From: JBAXGE01 sp044344145
GTDB taxonomy: Bacteria > Planctomycetota > Phycisphaerae > WQYP01
DNA: 19,218 bases
Direction: 5' to 3'
Assembly: GCA_044344145.1 (NCBI GenBank)
Contig: JBIJDM010000028.1
Span: 1-19,218, forward strand
The notes beneath the pieces were generated by a model that did not search any database, was not told the DNA's origin, and saw nothing but the letters and a program-made list of their open reading frames with translations. This document shows positions 11,653-19,107 of this stretch, piece by piece. Position 1 is the stretch's first letter. Every line of letters begins with the position of its first letter. Both the position numbers and the translations under genes were made by a program.

Positions 11653-13608
11653 TTATTTTTGCCAGGCTTTGTAGACCGGCAGATCACCGGTGAAATCAAC
11701 CACATATCCCGCCTTGCCATTGTTGATGCTCAAGACGCCGTCGGCCAGATTGATATAGGGTGAAACAAAAACCTTCTTCCATTCCTTGGGATTGTACGCC
11801 TTGCCGTCCACAGTCACCGCCGCCATGCCTTTACCGTCCTGATACGTGCTGGCGATGACGGTACCCTTGGGATTGGTATAACTGACCGTTAGCTTGGCCA
11901 AATCCAGCGTGACTTTGGTCTTGCCCGTCAGCGCGGTGGTGAAATCCGCCAGCGTGGGGTATTCCTCCACATCGCCCATCTGCACAATAAAGCCGGCCTG
12001 ATTGCCATCCACGCGGAAAATCGGCGCGGGTTTGTTGGTGGCCGGACGGCCTTTTTCGACATTCTTCGCGTTGGCTTCAATTTCCTTGGCGGTCAGTTCG
12101 GTTTCCGTGACCTTGCCCGGGCCCAACAGGCGCACGCCCACATAGGCCTTGCCCGCCTGATAGACATACCAATCCCCCTTGGCGGCGGGTGTGATGCCTT
12201 CGGGAATGCCCACAAACACCCAAGGATTCAGGTCTTCCTTGGGAATGTTGCTCAGACAGATGTACGACGCGCCGATCTGGGCGGACTGGTCATATTTGCC
12301 GATGCCGTCGTGGAAGCCGATCCCGCGCGGCACACCCTTGTCGTCAATATTCGTGGGATTGCCCCCCGTGAACACAATCGTGTCATGGTCGGTGGGCATG
12401 GCCACCTGGAAGCGGCTGGTCTGCACACCAAAACCGTTCCACAGCGATCCCATGGTGTAATGCTTGCTTACATACACCGTTTCCGCATATTCACCCGCCG
12501 TGGGCTGCAGACTCAAACCATACCAGTAATTCGCCCGCGTATTGGTCGCCTCGTACGGCAATACCGGCAGATTACGCTGCGCAATGTCGGTCATCACCTG
12601 CGGCGGACGCCAACTGCTGAGCGCGGGATGCAGGGCGTAATTGAAGCCCTTGGTCTGTTCCGCCGTCACCGGGGCGGTGCTGTTCCACCAGAGCCAGCCG
12701 GTCTGGTCGCCGATTTTCTTCACCGGCCCATCGGCATAGCCGCGCTGATTGGGTGCACAATACACACCGTTGGTGTATTTCAGGGCATAACTGGCGATGT
12801 AATAATCCAGCGCCGCCCGCGCCAGCAGGCGCGTCTCTTCATCCGCCGCGAAATCGTACACATTCAGCATCCCGTTGACATCAAACATCATGTACGTGGA
12901 CGAATCCCATTCCCCCATGCCGGCCTGATACAAACCCTTGACGTAGTTGGTCAGCAACTGCTTGGCCTGCTTTTGCGCCCCGGCCACGCCCTGATTGCCA
13001 AAGCGCCCGCCCTTGGTCACAAACGCCGGCAGCACATTGGACGAGGTCATCCACATCGTCTTGTGATTCTCGGTGCCGTTGGGGCTGAGATAAGCCCCGG
13101 CCTTGCCCGCATCCACGGACCACTTTTCCATGGTCTCGGGGGCCATGACCGAACCGAAAATCGGCAGAAACCGCGCCCAGTTCACCACCGCGAAGTGATA
13201 CTGCTCCTGATAGGAGCGGTCGTCATTCATATATTTGCGCGGCGTGGGGGCTTCGGGGTTGATCAGCAACATCGCCATCGCCGGGCCGGGCAAATACTTG
13301 CCCGGATCGCCACCGGCAAAATAACCTCTGCGCCACGCCGACAAATCGTTGCGGGCCAGACCCGCCACCAGAATCCCCGCGCGTTGCTGTAGTCCCGCTT
13401 CATCCGTATACGTGGCCGGACTCGCCGCAGGCGCATCTTTGATCCCCGGATGATTCGCCGTAGCGGGATTGGGCACCTTCCACGGGCCCTGCGTCACCAG
13501 TTTCTTAAAGTCCACCGTAGCGGGCAGGTCGGTCGCCGGGGCGGTCTGGGCCCATGCGGGTAGAGTACAGGCCACGGCCAACGCTAACGCCAAATAACTG
13601 CTACGCAT
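11653..13608 (-). CDS. Secreted toroid/beta-sandwich lyase-like protein, uncharacterised (651 aa)
   Basis: ATG at 13608 with GGAGTG 7 nt upstream. The first 20 residues are a clear Sec signal peptide ending AWA before QTAP. The middle (about 70-400) looks like an (alpha/alpha) toroid: SPNGTENHKTMWMTSSN (175-191, Asn181-His182), GEWDSSTYMMFDVNG (232-246), then helix pairs such as LARAALDYYIASYALKY. The C-terminal about 200 residues are strand-rich. This resembles the layout of alginate-lyase/heparinase superfamily proteins, where Asn-His in the toroid is catalytic, but no named family is recognised with certainty. Export and co-transcription with glycosyltransferases suggest an extracellular glycan-active or glycan-binding role. 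It is the first gene of the apparent minus-strand operon. Confidence 0.75.
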   Translation of the reverse strand: MRSSYLALALAVACTLPAWAQTAPATDLPATVDFKKLVTQGPWKVPNPATANHPGIKDAPAASPATYTDEAGLQQRAGILVAGLARNDLSAWRRGYFAGGDPGKYLPGPAMAMLLINPEAPTPRKYMNDDRSYQEQYHFAVVNWARFLPIFGSVMAPETMEKWSVDAGKAGAYLSPNGTENHKTMWMTSSNVLPAFVTKGGRFGNQGVAGAQKQAKQLLTNYVKGLYQAGMGEWDSSTYMMFDVNGMLNVYDFAADEETRLLARAALDYYIASYALKYTNGVYCAPNQRGYADGPVKKIGDQTGWLWWNSTAPVTAEQTKGFNYALHPALSSWRPPQVMTDIAQRNLPVLPYEATNTRANYWYGLSLQPTAGEYAETVYVSKHYTMGSLWNGFGVQTSRFQVAMPTDHDTIVFTGGNPTNIDDKGVPRGIGFHDGIGKYDQSAQIGASYICLSNIPKEDLNPWVFVGIPEGITPAAKGDWYVYQAGKAYVGVRLLGPGKVTETELTAKEIEANAKNVEKGRPATNKPAPIFRVDGNQAGFIVQMGDVEEYPTLADFTTALTGKTKVTLDLAKLTVSYTNPKGTVIASTYQDGKGMAAVTVDGKAYNPKEWKKVFVSPYINLADGVLSINNGKAGYVVDFTGDLPVYKAWQK

Positions 13609-13688
13609 CGTTTCACTCCGTAAAAGATAGGAACACTGCTAGTACTACAACGCCGCCAGCGCTGCACCATTGCCGATATAACCCAGAC

Positions 13689-14120
13689 TTAATCCCAAGT
13701 CACGCGCCGTTGCGCCTTAATTTCCTGATCGCGTTTTTTCCCGTCCAAACGTCGCAGCTTGCTGGCCTTGGACGGTTTGGTGGGCCGCCGTTTCTTGGGT
13801 TCCACCACCGCAGCCCGTACCAGATGGGTCAATTTTTCGATACACGCCTTGCGGTTGGCTTCCTGTGTGCGATGGGTCTCGGCGGTAATCAGATAATCCC
13901 CCTGCGCGGTGTAGCGAGGCAACAATAATTGCGTCAGCCGGCCCGACGCCCCGGGCGTCAGCCCCACCAGCGCGGTGATGCGGAAGCGTAACTCGGCTTT
14001 GGTATTGAGCTTATTGACATTCTGGCCGCCCGGCCCGCCGGAGCGCGCATAACTGAAGGTCACCGCAGTGGGTGCCAGCGTTACGCCGGGTGCTAAAATC
14101 CATGGTTCAACAGCGGCCAT
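13689..14120 (-). CDS. arfB: ArfB-type peptidyl-tRNA hydrolase / ribosome rescue factor (143 aa)
   Basis: The ATG at 14120 gives a protein of normal ArfB length; a longer frame to 14240 would add 40 unrelated residues and overlap the divergent promoter. Residues 20-45 contain VTFSYARSGGPGGQNVNK with the GGQ tripeptide (31-33) that triggers peptidyl-tRNA hydrolysis in class I release factors. The C-terminus is a Lys/Arg-rich tail (KKRRPTKPSKASKLRR and further), which in ArfB lies in the empty mRNA channel of stalled ribosomes. No codon-recognition domain is present, separating it from RF1/RF2. It stands alone, transcribed divergently from the zinc-ribbon membrane gene. A release-factor-like protein of the RF-H type is less likely given the tail. 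Confidence 0.9.
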   Translation of the reverse strand: MAAVEPWILAPGVTLAPTAVTFSYARSGGPGGQNVNKLNTKAELRFRITALVGLTPGASGRLTQLLLPRYTAQGDYLITAETHRTQEANRKACIEKLTHLVRAAVVEPKKRRPTKPSKASKLRRLDGKKRDQEIKAQRRVTWD

Positions 14121-14204
14121 TTGGTTTCCGATCTGAGTACATAAGCCTAAGCCTGCCGCTATTTTACCGCAAATCTGCCGGGTGATAAAATCAGAATTAT
14201 TAAC

Positions 14205-14246
14205 CCCGCAGCAGCGCTTTACCTGCGGGCCAATTGCCACTATCCT
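14205..14246 (+). promoter_or_regulatory. Candidate promoter with overlapping inverted repeat
   Basis: TTTACC (14218-14223), 17-bp spacer, TATCCT (14241-14246), 28 bp before the ATG at 14274. The -35 overlaps an inverted repeat CCCGCAG (14205-14211) / CTGCGGG (14223-14229) that could be an operator. Modest match to consensus. Confidence 0.3.
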
Positions 14247-14273
14247 GCACTACATTTGAGAGTGGTAAAGGTT

Positions 14274-15275
14274 ATGACCGGCACGACCCATACCGCAGTG
14301 ACCAACAACTGCCCCTTCTGTAATGCCTTATTAGTAGGCACCGAGGGGTCCGCATGCCCACGTTGCAGCCTGAAACGCCAATATTGGTCCCCCACCGAGG
14401 GGGTGGATTGGTGGCTGAACCCCGCGCCCGTCACACGCATCCGCTGGGGCGCCTGGCTCATGCTCATCATTATGATCAGTTCCGTCGCCATCGGCGTGGG
14501 CTTTGCCGGTCTGAGCGCCATCGGCGGCTCGGGGTCCGGCATTGCCCAAATGGCCATGGCCATTATTATTGTCACCATCCTGTGCCCCTCGTTTGCGCTG
14601 GCCAACTGGTGGCTGGCCTCGCCGCTGACCCCGCGCGACGGCCCGCGCGGCCTGTTTTTCTCCACCGCCCTGCGCCTGGTAGGCATCGTGTTCGCCCTGA
14701 CCAGCGCTGGCACCGTGATCTATTATGTCTCGGTCTTCGGCGGCGGTCCCTCCCCCGTGGCCGCGCTGGTCCCCACCAGTCAGGCGGACACGCTGCCGGC
14801 CACCACGCAAGCACTCAATACCCCCGCCCTGTCGGCGCTGGGTCTGAGCACACAAATCCAACTGCAACTCTGGGCCTTCGGCCTGTGCTTCGCCCTGTGG
14901 TTGCCGCCGTATCTGCTGCTCAGTCACTGGCACCAGCAATTCCGGGCCCTGCATTGGGTCGTAAGCAGCGTGGCGATCCTGATTCTGCTGGTGGTGTGGG
15001 TGCTGGGTTTATTACTCGTCGGCGGGATGATTATGACCGCCCAACTGGTGACCGCGCAACTGCCCGATAACGTGCCGCATCTACTTGGCGGGGTGTTCTG
15101 GGATCTGGTGTTGGCTCTGAGCATGGTCACCGCCCTGCTGAGCGCCTTTGCCGCCGTCTATGGCGTGGTCAGCCTGCTGTGCCTGATCGTCGTCCGCCCC
15201 CAACGCCGCTTCGTCCCCTCGTATCTGCCCGGCGAAGCGTTTCTGGTGCCCCCCACCAAAGTAAAACCCCGCTGA
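14274..15275 (+). CDS. Zinc-ribbon multi-pass membrane protein, unknown function (333 aa)
   Basis: The ATG at 14274 is chosen; AAAGG lies only 2 nt upstream, while GAGAGTGG is at better spacing, so an in-frame TTG at 14256 cannot be excluded. The N-terminus has a four-cysteine zinc ribbon (Cys13, Cys16, Cys28, Cys31: CPFC...CPRC). About seven hydrophobic helices follow, including WLMLIIMISSVAIGVGF, QLWAFGLCFALWLPPYLLL and ILILLVVWVLGLLLVGG, with a Gly/Ser/Thr-rich external loop near residues 165-195. Proteins of this type, with a cytoplasmic rubredoxin-like ribbon fused to membrane helices, are common and mostly uncharacterised. No operon partner is seen: the next gene, glyA, is 175 bp away. 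Confidence 0.75.
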   Translation: MTGTTHTAVTNNCPFCNALLVGTEGSACPRCSLKRQYWSPTEGVDWWLNPAPVTRIRWGAWLMLIIMISSVAIGVGFAGLSAIGGSGSGIAQMAMAIIIVTILCPSFALANWWLASPLTPRDGPRGLFFSTALRLVGIVFALTSAGTVIYYVSVFGGGPSPVAALVPTSQADTLPATTQALNTPALSALGLSTQIQLQLWAFGLCFALWLPPYLLLSHWHQQFRALHWVVSSVAILILLVVWVLGLLLVGGMIMTAQLVTAQLPDNVPHLLGGVFWDLVLALSMVTALLSAFAAVYGVVSLLCLIVVRPQRRFVPSYLPGEAFLVPPTKVKPR

Positions 15276-15331
15276 GTACCAGACAAACCTTAACTCTTCC
15301 GTGTTATTTCGTAACTATACACTCACTAACT

Positions 15332-15359
15332 CGTAATTCGTAATTCGTAATTCGTAATT
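15332..15359. repeat. Four perfect 7-bp tandem units (CGTAATT)
   Basis: CGTAATT is repeated four times without mismatch, followed by TTCCCCCC, upstream of glyA. On the minus strand its translation gives the NYELRITNYEL string often mis-annotated as protein. Noncoding; a variable-number tandem repeat candidate. Confidence 0.85.
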
Positions 15360-15381
15360 TTCCCCCCTCTCCCCCCTATGG

Positions 15382-15387
15382 TATACT
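15382..15387 (+). promoter_or_regulatory. Candidate -10 element for glyA
   Basis: TATACT within GGTATACT, about 64 bp before the ATG. The same GGTATACT occurs in the promoter before the NifU-like gene. No good -35 is present; the tandem repeat and a C-rich tract lie where it would be. Confidence 0.3.
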
Positions 15388-15450
15388 ACTCCCCGTACGC
15401 CCTGCAGCCGTTGGCGTGGGCGGAGTGAACTCCTAACCTCAGGTGTCCCT

Positions 15451-16710
15451 ATGAATCCCCTCGCCGCGTCCGATCCCGCGCTCTGGCAGGCTATCTCCGA
15501 CGAAGCCGCACGCCAGGAAACCACCCTCGAACTCATCGCCTCCGAAAACCACGTCTCCCCGGCCGTCATGGCCGCCGCGGCCACGTGCCTGACCAATAAA
15601 TACGCCGAAGGCTACCCCGGCAAGCGCTACTACGGCGGCTGCCAGTATGTGGACGTCGTCGAAAACCTCGCCCGCGACCGCGCCAAACAACTGTTCGGCG
15701 CCGATCACGTCAACGTTCAGCCCCACTCCGGCTCGCAGGCCAATCAGGCCGTCTTCCTCGCCGCCCTCACCCCCGGCGATACCATTCTCGGCCTCCACCT
15801 CGACCACGGCGGCCACCTGACCCACGGCAAAAACGTCAATATCTCCGGCAAGTGGTTCAAGGCCTTCCATTACACCCTAAACCCCACGACCGAACGCATT
15901 GACATGGCCGAAGTCCGCAAGGCCGCGCTGGAACACAAACCCAAACTGATCATCACCGGCGCCTCGGCTTACCCCCGCGCTTGGGAATGGGATAAATTCG
16001 CCGAAATCGCCAAGGAAGTCGGTGCCCTGCTCATGGCCGACATCGCCCACATCGCTGGCCTCGTCGCCACCGGCCACCATGACTCGCCGGTCCCCTTCGC
16101 CGATTTCGTCACCACCACCACCCACAAAACCCTGCGCGGTCCGCGCTCCGGCATGACCATGTGCAAGGCCGACTGGGCCAAAAAGATTGACTCCGCCGTG
16201 TTCCCCGGCCTGCAGGGCGGCCCGCTGATGCACATCATCGCCGCCAAGGCCGCCGCCTTCGGCGAAGCCCTCCAACCCGACTTCAAGGTCTACTGCGGCC
16301 AGGTCATCAAAAACGCTCAGGCCCTCGCTGAAGCGTTCAAACAACGCGGCTACCGCCTCGTCACCGGCGGCACCGACAACCACCTCATGCTCATTGACCT
16401 GCGCGGCAAAGATGCCAACCTGACCGGCGCCGCCGTCGAAGGCTGGCTCCAGGCTGCCAGCATCATCGTCAACAAAAACATGGTCCCCTTCGACACGCGC
16501 AAGCCCATGGAAACCAGCGGTATCCGCGTGGGCACCCCCGCCCTGACCACCCGCGGCCTCAAAGAAGCCGACATGGTCAAGGTTGCCACCTGGTTCGACC
16601 GTGCGGCCAGTTCCGCCGGCGATGCGGCCCAACTCGCGGCCATCCGCGCCGAAGTGCAGGAATACACCAAAAAGTTCCCCTTGCCCCATATCAAGGTGGA
16701 TCTGGCCTGA
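15451..16710 (+). CDS. glyA: Serine hydroxymethyltransferase (419 aa)
   Basis: ATG at 15451 with AGGTG 7 nt upstream. This PLP enzyme interconverts serine plus tetrahydrofolate with glycine plus 5,10-methylene-tetrahydrofolate, feeding one-carbon metabolism in the cytoplasm. Full-length bacterial size. Diagnostic stretches are ELIASENHVSPAV (28-40), NKYAEGYPGKRYYGGC, VQPHSGSQAN, MADIAHIAGLVATG, and the PLP-binding TTTTHKTLRGPRSG with Lys226 as the Schiff-base lysine; TSGIRVGTPALTTRG lies near the C-terminus. Codon use is strongly C-ending, as expected of a highly expressed gene, and differs from the glycan cluster. It is followed after 79 bp by the NifU-like gene, which has its own promoter. 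Unambiguous. Confidence 0.98.
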   Translation: MNPLAASDPALWQAISDEAARQETTLELIASENHVSPAVMAAAATCLTNKYAEGYPGKRYYGGCQYVDVVENLARDRAKQLFGADHVNVQPHSGSQANQAVFLAALTPGDTILGLHLDHGGHLTHGKNVNISGKWFKAFHYTLNPTTERIDMAEVRKAALEHKPKLIITGASAYPRAWEWDKFAEIAKEVGALLMADIAHIAGLVATGHHDSPVPFADFVTTTTHKTLRGPRSGMTMCKADWAKKIDSAVFPGLQGGPLMHIIAAKAAAFGEALQPDFKVYCGQVIKNAQALAEAFKQRGYRLVTGGTDNHLMLIDLRGKDANLTGAAVEGWLQAASIIVNKNMVPFDTRKPMETSGIRVGTPALTTRGLKEADMVKVATWFDRAASSAGDAAQLAAIRAEVQEYTKKFPLPHIKVDLA

Positions 16711-16731
16711 ACCGTACGCAAACCGGGCGAT

Positions 16732-16761
16732 TTGAAACCCGCCCCCGTTTAACGGTATACT
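16732..16761 (+). promoter_or_regulatory. Sigma70-type promoter for the NifU-like gene
   Basis: TTGAAA (16732-16737), 18-bp spacer, TATACT (16756-16761), 28 bp upstream of the chosen ATG at 16790. The best full-length promoter match in the plus-strand housekeeping part. Confidence 0.5.
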
Positions 16762-16789
16762 GGCCCTATAGCAAAAAAGGATGTGTGTT

Positions 16790-17041
16790 ATGACCCAAGC
16801 CAATGCCCCCACCCTCAAAGACAAGGTCCAGGAAGTCATCAACTGGATGCGCCCCGTCATTCAATCCGACGGCGGCGATCTGGAACTGGTGGATGTCTCC
16901 ACCACCACCGGCGTCGTTCAGGTCCGCTTCCACGGTGCCTGCGTGGGCTGCCCCAGTAGCTCCGCCACCCTCAAACTCGGTATCGAACGCAACCTCAAAG
17001 AAAAAGTTCCCGAAATCACCAACGTGGTCGCGGTGGACTGA
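16790..17041 (+). CDS. NifU C-terminal-domain Fe-S scaffold protein (83 aa)
   Basis: The ATG at 16790 is preferred over one three codons earlier (16781) because AAAAGG lies 9 nt upstream. The whole protein is the NifU C-terminal (NifU_N-less) domain: helix KVQEVINWMRPVIQSDGGDLEL, strand GVVQVRFHGACVGC, then PSSSATLK. Cys51 and Cys54 form the CxxC that holds a transient Fe-S cluster in Nfu-type carriers, which deliver clusters to apo-enzymes. The short stand-alone form is common in bacteria, and no nif genes are nearby, so housekeeping Fe-S trafficking is most likely. A strong terminator follows 18 bp after the stop, and the gene has its own promoter, suggesting a monocistronic unit. Confidence 0.95.
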   Translation: MTQANAPTLKDKVQEVINWMRPVIQSDGGDLELVDVSTTTGVVQVRFHGACVGCPSSSATLKLGIERNLKEKVPEITNVVAVD

Positions 17042-17058
17042 TCCCCCGCTGCCCTCCC

Positions 17059-17088
17059 GCCCGCGGCTTGTTCGCGGGCGTTTTTTTT
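17059..17088 (+). terminator. Intrinsic terminator after the NifU-like gene
   Basis: Perfect 7-bp stem GCCCGCG / CGCGGGC with a 7-nt loop, then G and eight T. It starts 18 bp after the stop codon and separates the NifU-like gene from the aldolase gene. Confidence 0.92.
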
Positions 17089-17115
17089 GGCCCATATTTT
17101 TAAGCAGGTAACCTC

Positions 17116-17763
17116 ATGAGCCGCGAATCCACCCTCAAACGTCTGTCCGATACCGGCGTCGTCGCCGTCATCCGCGCCCAGTCCCTCGGCCAGCTCAAAG
17201 ATATCACCGAGGCCCTCCTCGCCGGCGGCGTCATCGGCATCGAAGTCACCATGACCACCCCCAAGGCCATCGCCGGCATCGAACAACTCGCCGACCTCTA
17301 CGGCGATAAAATCGTCCTCGGCGTGGGCACCATCCTCGACCCCGGCACCTGTGCCGATGCCATCCGCGCCGGCGCGCGCTTTGTCATCAGCCCCGTCCTC
17401 AATACCAAAATCATCGAAACCACCCGCACGCTGGGTGCCGTCAGCATCCCGGGCGCCTACACGCCCACCGAAATCCTCACCGCCTGGCAGGCTGGCGCCG
17501 ATGTCGTCAAAGTCTTCCCCGCCACCACCCTGGGCCCAACCTTCTTCAAAGACATCCTGGCCCCCATGCCCTTCCTCAAACTGACCCCCACCGGCGGTGT
17601 GGACGAAAAAACCGCCCCCGAATTCATCAAAGCCGGCGCCGTCGCCGTCGGCGCCGGCTCCAGCCTCGTCAGCAAAGATGCTCTGGCCAAAAACGACTGG
17701 GCCGCCATCACCGCCAAAGCCCAAGCCTTCATCACCGCCGTCGCCAACGCCCGCAAAAAATAA
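17116..17763 (+). CDS. eda: KDPG/KHG aldolase (215 aa)
   Basis: ATG at 17116 with AGGTAA upstream, in the short gap after a terminator. It cleaves 2-keto-3-deoxy-6-phosphogluconate to pyruvate and glyceraldehyde 3-phosphate (Entner-Doudoroff) or 4-hydroxy-2-oxoglutarate to pyruvate and glyoxylate. A class I TIM-barrel aldolase of normal length: VVAVIRAQ (Arg20), GIEVTMTTP (Glu43, general base), GVGTILDP, FVISPVLN, IPGAYTPTE, and ADVVKVFPA with Lys132 as the Schiff-base lysine, then LTPTGGV for phosphate binding. The codon style matches glyA. In a uronate- or pectin-degrading organism it would process KDPG from unsaturated uronates, linking it to the lyases upstream, although it is not in their operon. 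Confidence 0.95.
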   Translation: MSRESTLKRLSDTGVVAVIRAQSLGQLKDITEALLAGGVIGIEVTMTTPKAIAGIEQLADLYGDKIVLGVGTILDPGTCADAIRAGARFVISPVLNTKIIETTRTLGAVSIPGAYTPTEILTAWQAGADVVKVFPATTLGPTFFKDILAPMPFLKLTPTGGVDEKTAPEFIKAGAVAVGAGSSLVSKDALAKNDWAAITAKAQAFITAVANARKK

Positions 17764-17796
17764 CCGCTCCCCTCCAATCCAACCCAACCCGCACGC

Positions 17797-17826
17797 ACAC
17801 GGGCCACTCACGGCCCGTGTTTTTTT
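17797..17826 (+). terminator. Intrinsic terminator after the aldolase gene
   Basis: Perfect 9-bp stem ACACGGGCC / GGCCCGTGT with a 6-nt loop, then a run of T, 34 bp after the stop codon. Confidence 0.92.
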
Positions 17827-17844
17827 ATACCCCCCGCTGGGAGC

Positions 17845-17862
17845 GCGGGCGTCCACGCCCGC
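17845..17862. repeat. REP-like hairpin GCGGGCGT-CC-ACGCCCGC
   Basis: A perfect 8-bp inverted repeat with a 2-nt loop directly after the terminator, inside CCGCTGGGAGC...ATTTCC context. It has no T-tract; a dispersed palindromic repeat is more likely than a terminator. Confidence 0.6.
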
Positions 17863-17880
17863 ATTTCCCCCCCCTCCCCG

Positions 17881-17915
17881 CGCATTTTTCGTTGCGTCGT
17901 CGCGCCGTTGCGTGA
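17881..17915 (+). repeat. GTTGCGTCGTCG intergenic repeat, copy 2
   Basis: 28 of 35 positions match 3881-3915. GTTGCGTC, GTCGCGCC and GTTGCGTG form three 8-bp units. Like copy 1, it lies between converging genes. Confidence 0.65.
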
Positions 17916-17935
17916 GCCTCCCCCCATCCCCCTAA

Positions 17936-17974
17936 ACAAAAACCCCCGGCAGCGCCTAAGCCCTGCCGGGGGTT
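17936..17974 (-). terminator. Intrinsic terminator of the Gfo/Idh/MocA gene
   Basis: A perfect 12-bp stem AACCCCCGGCAG / CTGCCGGGGGTT with a 10-nt loop. On the minus strand it is followed by a T-rich stretch (TTTTTGTTTA counting the stem end). It begins 23 bp after the stop of the oxidoreductase gene. Confidence 0.85.
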
Positions 17975-17997
17975 CGTTTGTTCACGCTTCAACTCAC

Positions 17998-19107
17998 TCA
18001 GTCAATCTTGACTTCCTTGCCGACCGCCGCAGAGCGGTACACGCCGTCCAGAATCTTCTGCACCGCCAGCCCGTCTTCGCCGGGGGCTTCCAGCGCCGTA
18101 CCCTTCAGGCAGCCATCCACAAAGTTCTGCAGCTTGTTGGCAAACATCACGCCGAAATCGCCACGCGGCAACCACGACGGCGTCATGTTGACCATCGTGC
18201 CCGCCTTGTCGGTGAACACAGCCGCAGGATCCCAATTGCAGCCACCCTTGTCGCCCATCATGTTGAAATTCCAGATATCCTTTTCGATATGGGCACAGAA
18301 GCTCGCTTCGATCTGCAGAATCGCGCCGTTCTCGAACCGGATATGCCCGATGGCCATATCTTCCACCGTGTAGGTCTTGTAATCCCAGTTCGGCCAACTG
18401 CTGACCACTTCGCTCTTCTTGTTGCCCATGAAGGTCCAGATGTTGCCCGTCGCGGCCACCGGACGCGGCCGGCCCATGGCATAGTGCGCCATTTCGATCA
18501 CGTGCACGCCGATATCAATCATCGGCCCGCCGCCCTGCAATTCCTTCTGGCCGAACACGCCCCAGTTCGGGATGCCCCGCCGCCGCAGCGCCTGACACTT
18601 CACAAACATAATATTGCCAAACTGGCCTTCTTCCCGGAACCGCTTGATCATCTGGGTCACCGGGTGATAACGATACTGGAACCCGATCACCAACACCTTG
18701 CCGGCCTTTTTGGCCGCGGCAATCATCTTGGTACATTCCGCCGGCGTCATCGCCATCGGCTTTTCGGTGATCACGTGACAACCCGCGTTTGACGCATCAA
18801 TACACGCCGGCGCATGCACCCCGTTGGGCGTGCACACATCCACCGCGTCGGGCTTCACTTCCTTGAGCATGACCTTCCAGTCTTTGTACAGCTTCTTGAT
18901 ACCGTACTTTTCCTGCATCACCGCCAGCCGTTCGGGCTTGATATCCACGCCCGCGACAATTTCCACTTCCGGAATGCCGGCATAGGCCTTCAGATGGGTT
19001 TCCGAAATCCCGCCGCAGCCCACAATCGCCACGCGCAATTTCTTACCCTTGTATTCGATCTTCTGCTCGCCACCCAAAGATTCGGTTGATACCGCACTGT
19101 TCGCCAT
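17998..19107 (-). CDS. Gfo/Idh/MocA family oxidoreductase (369 aa)
   Basis: The ATG at 19107 is chosen because AGGAG lies 8 nt upstream; a longer frame to 19164 begins with TTG and adds a hydrophobic stretch foreign to the family. A Rossmann motif VAIVGCGGISETH (26-38) binds NAD(P); TEKPMAM (114-120) carries the conserved EKP lysine; QYRYHPVTQ and GGGPMIDIGVHVIEMAHYAMG (about 193-211, with Asp198 and His202) are the C-terminal domain signatures. Members oxidise or reduce sugars, inositols and related compounds in the cytoplasm; in PVC bacteria they are greatly expanded and often tied to unusual glycan use. The substrate cannot be deduced. Transcribed convergently with the aldolase gene, with its own terminator. 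Confidence 0.93.
   Translation of the reverse strand: MANSAVSTESLGGEQKIEYKGKKLRVAIVGCGGISETHLKAYAGIPEVEIVAGVDIKPERLAVMQEKYGIKKLYKDWKVMLKEVKPDAVDVCTPNGVHAPACIDASNAGCHVITEKPMAMTPAECTKMIAAAKKAGKVLVIGFQYRYHPVTQMIKRFREEGQFGNIMFVKCQALRRRGIPNWGVFGQKELQGGGPMIDIGVHVIEMAHYAMGRPRPVAATGNIWTFMGNKKSEVVSSWPNWDYKTYTVEDMAIGHIRFENGAILQIEASFCAHIEKDIWNFNMMGDKGGCNWDPAAVFTDKAGTMVNMTPSWLPRGDFGVMFANKLQNFVDGCLKGTALEAPGEDGLAVQKILDGVYRSAAVGKEVKID

Noticed and set aside
12310..13392. 360-residue plus-strand frame inside the secreted protein gene
   Set aside because: Arg/His-rich low-quality composition, no ribosome binding site, and the opposite frame has a signal peptide and coherent domains.
14121..14240. Longer start for the ArfB-like protein
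   Set aside because: The extra 40 residues are unrelated to the family and would overlap the divergent promoter region; the start at 14120 gives normal length.
15315..15350. Minus-strand peptide NYELRITNYEL
   Set aside because: Translation of the CGTAATT tandem repeat, not a protein-coding signal.
15276..15450. Riboswitch upstream of glyA
   Set aside because: Compared by eye with glycine, SAH, THF and ZTP aptamer cores; no conserved core was recognised, only a tandem repeat and a possible -10.
15877..16860. 327-residue antisense frame over glyA
   Set aside because: The glyA protein is unambiguous on the other strand; the frame is Gly/Ala/Asp-rich and lacks family motifs, a by-product of C-ending codons.
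17908..18792. 294-residue plus-strand frame opposite the Gfo/Idh/MocA gene
   Set aside because: It crosses the terminator and lies antisense to a clear oxidoreductase.
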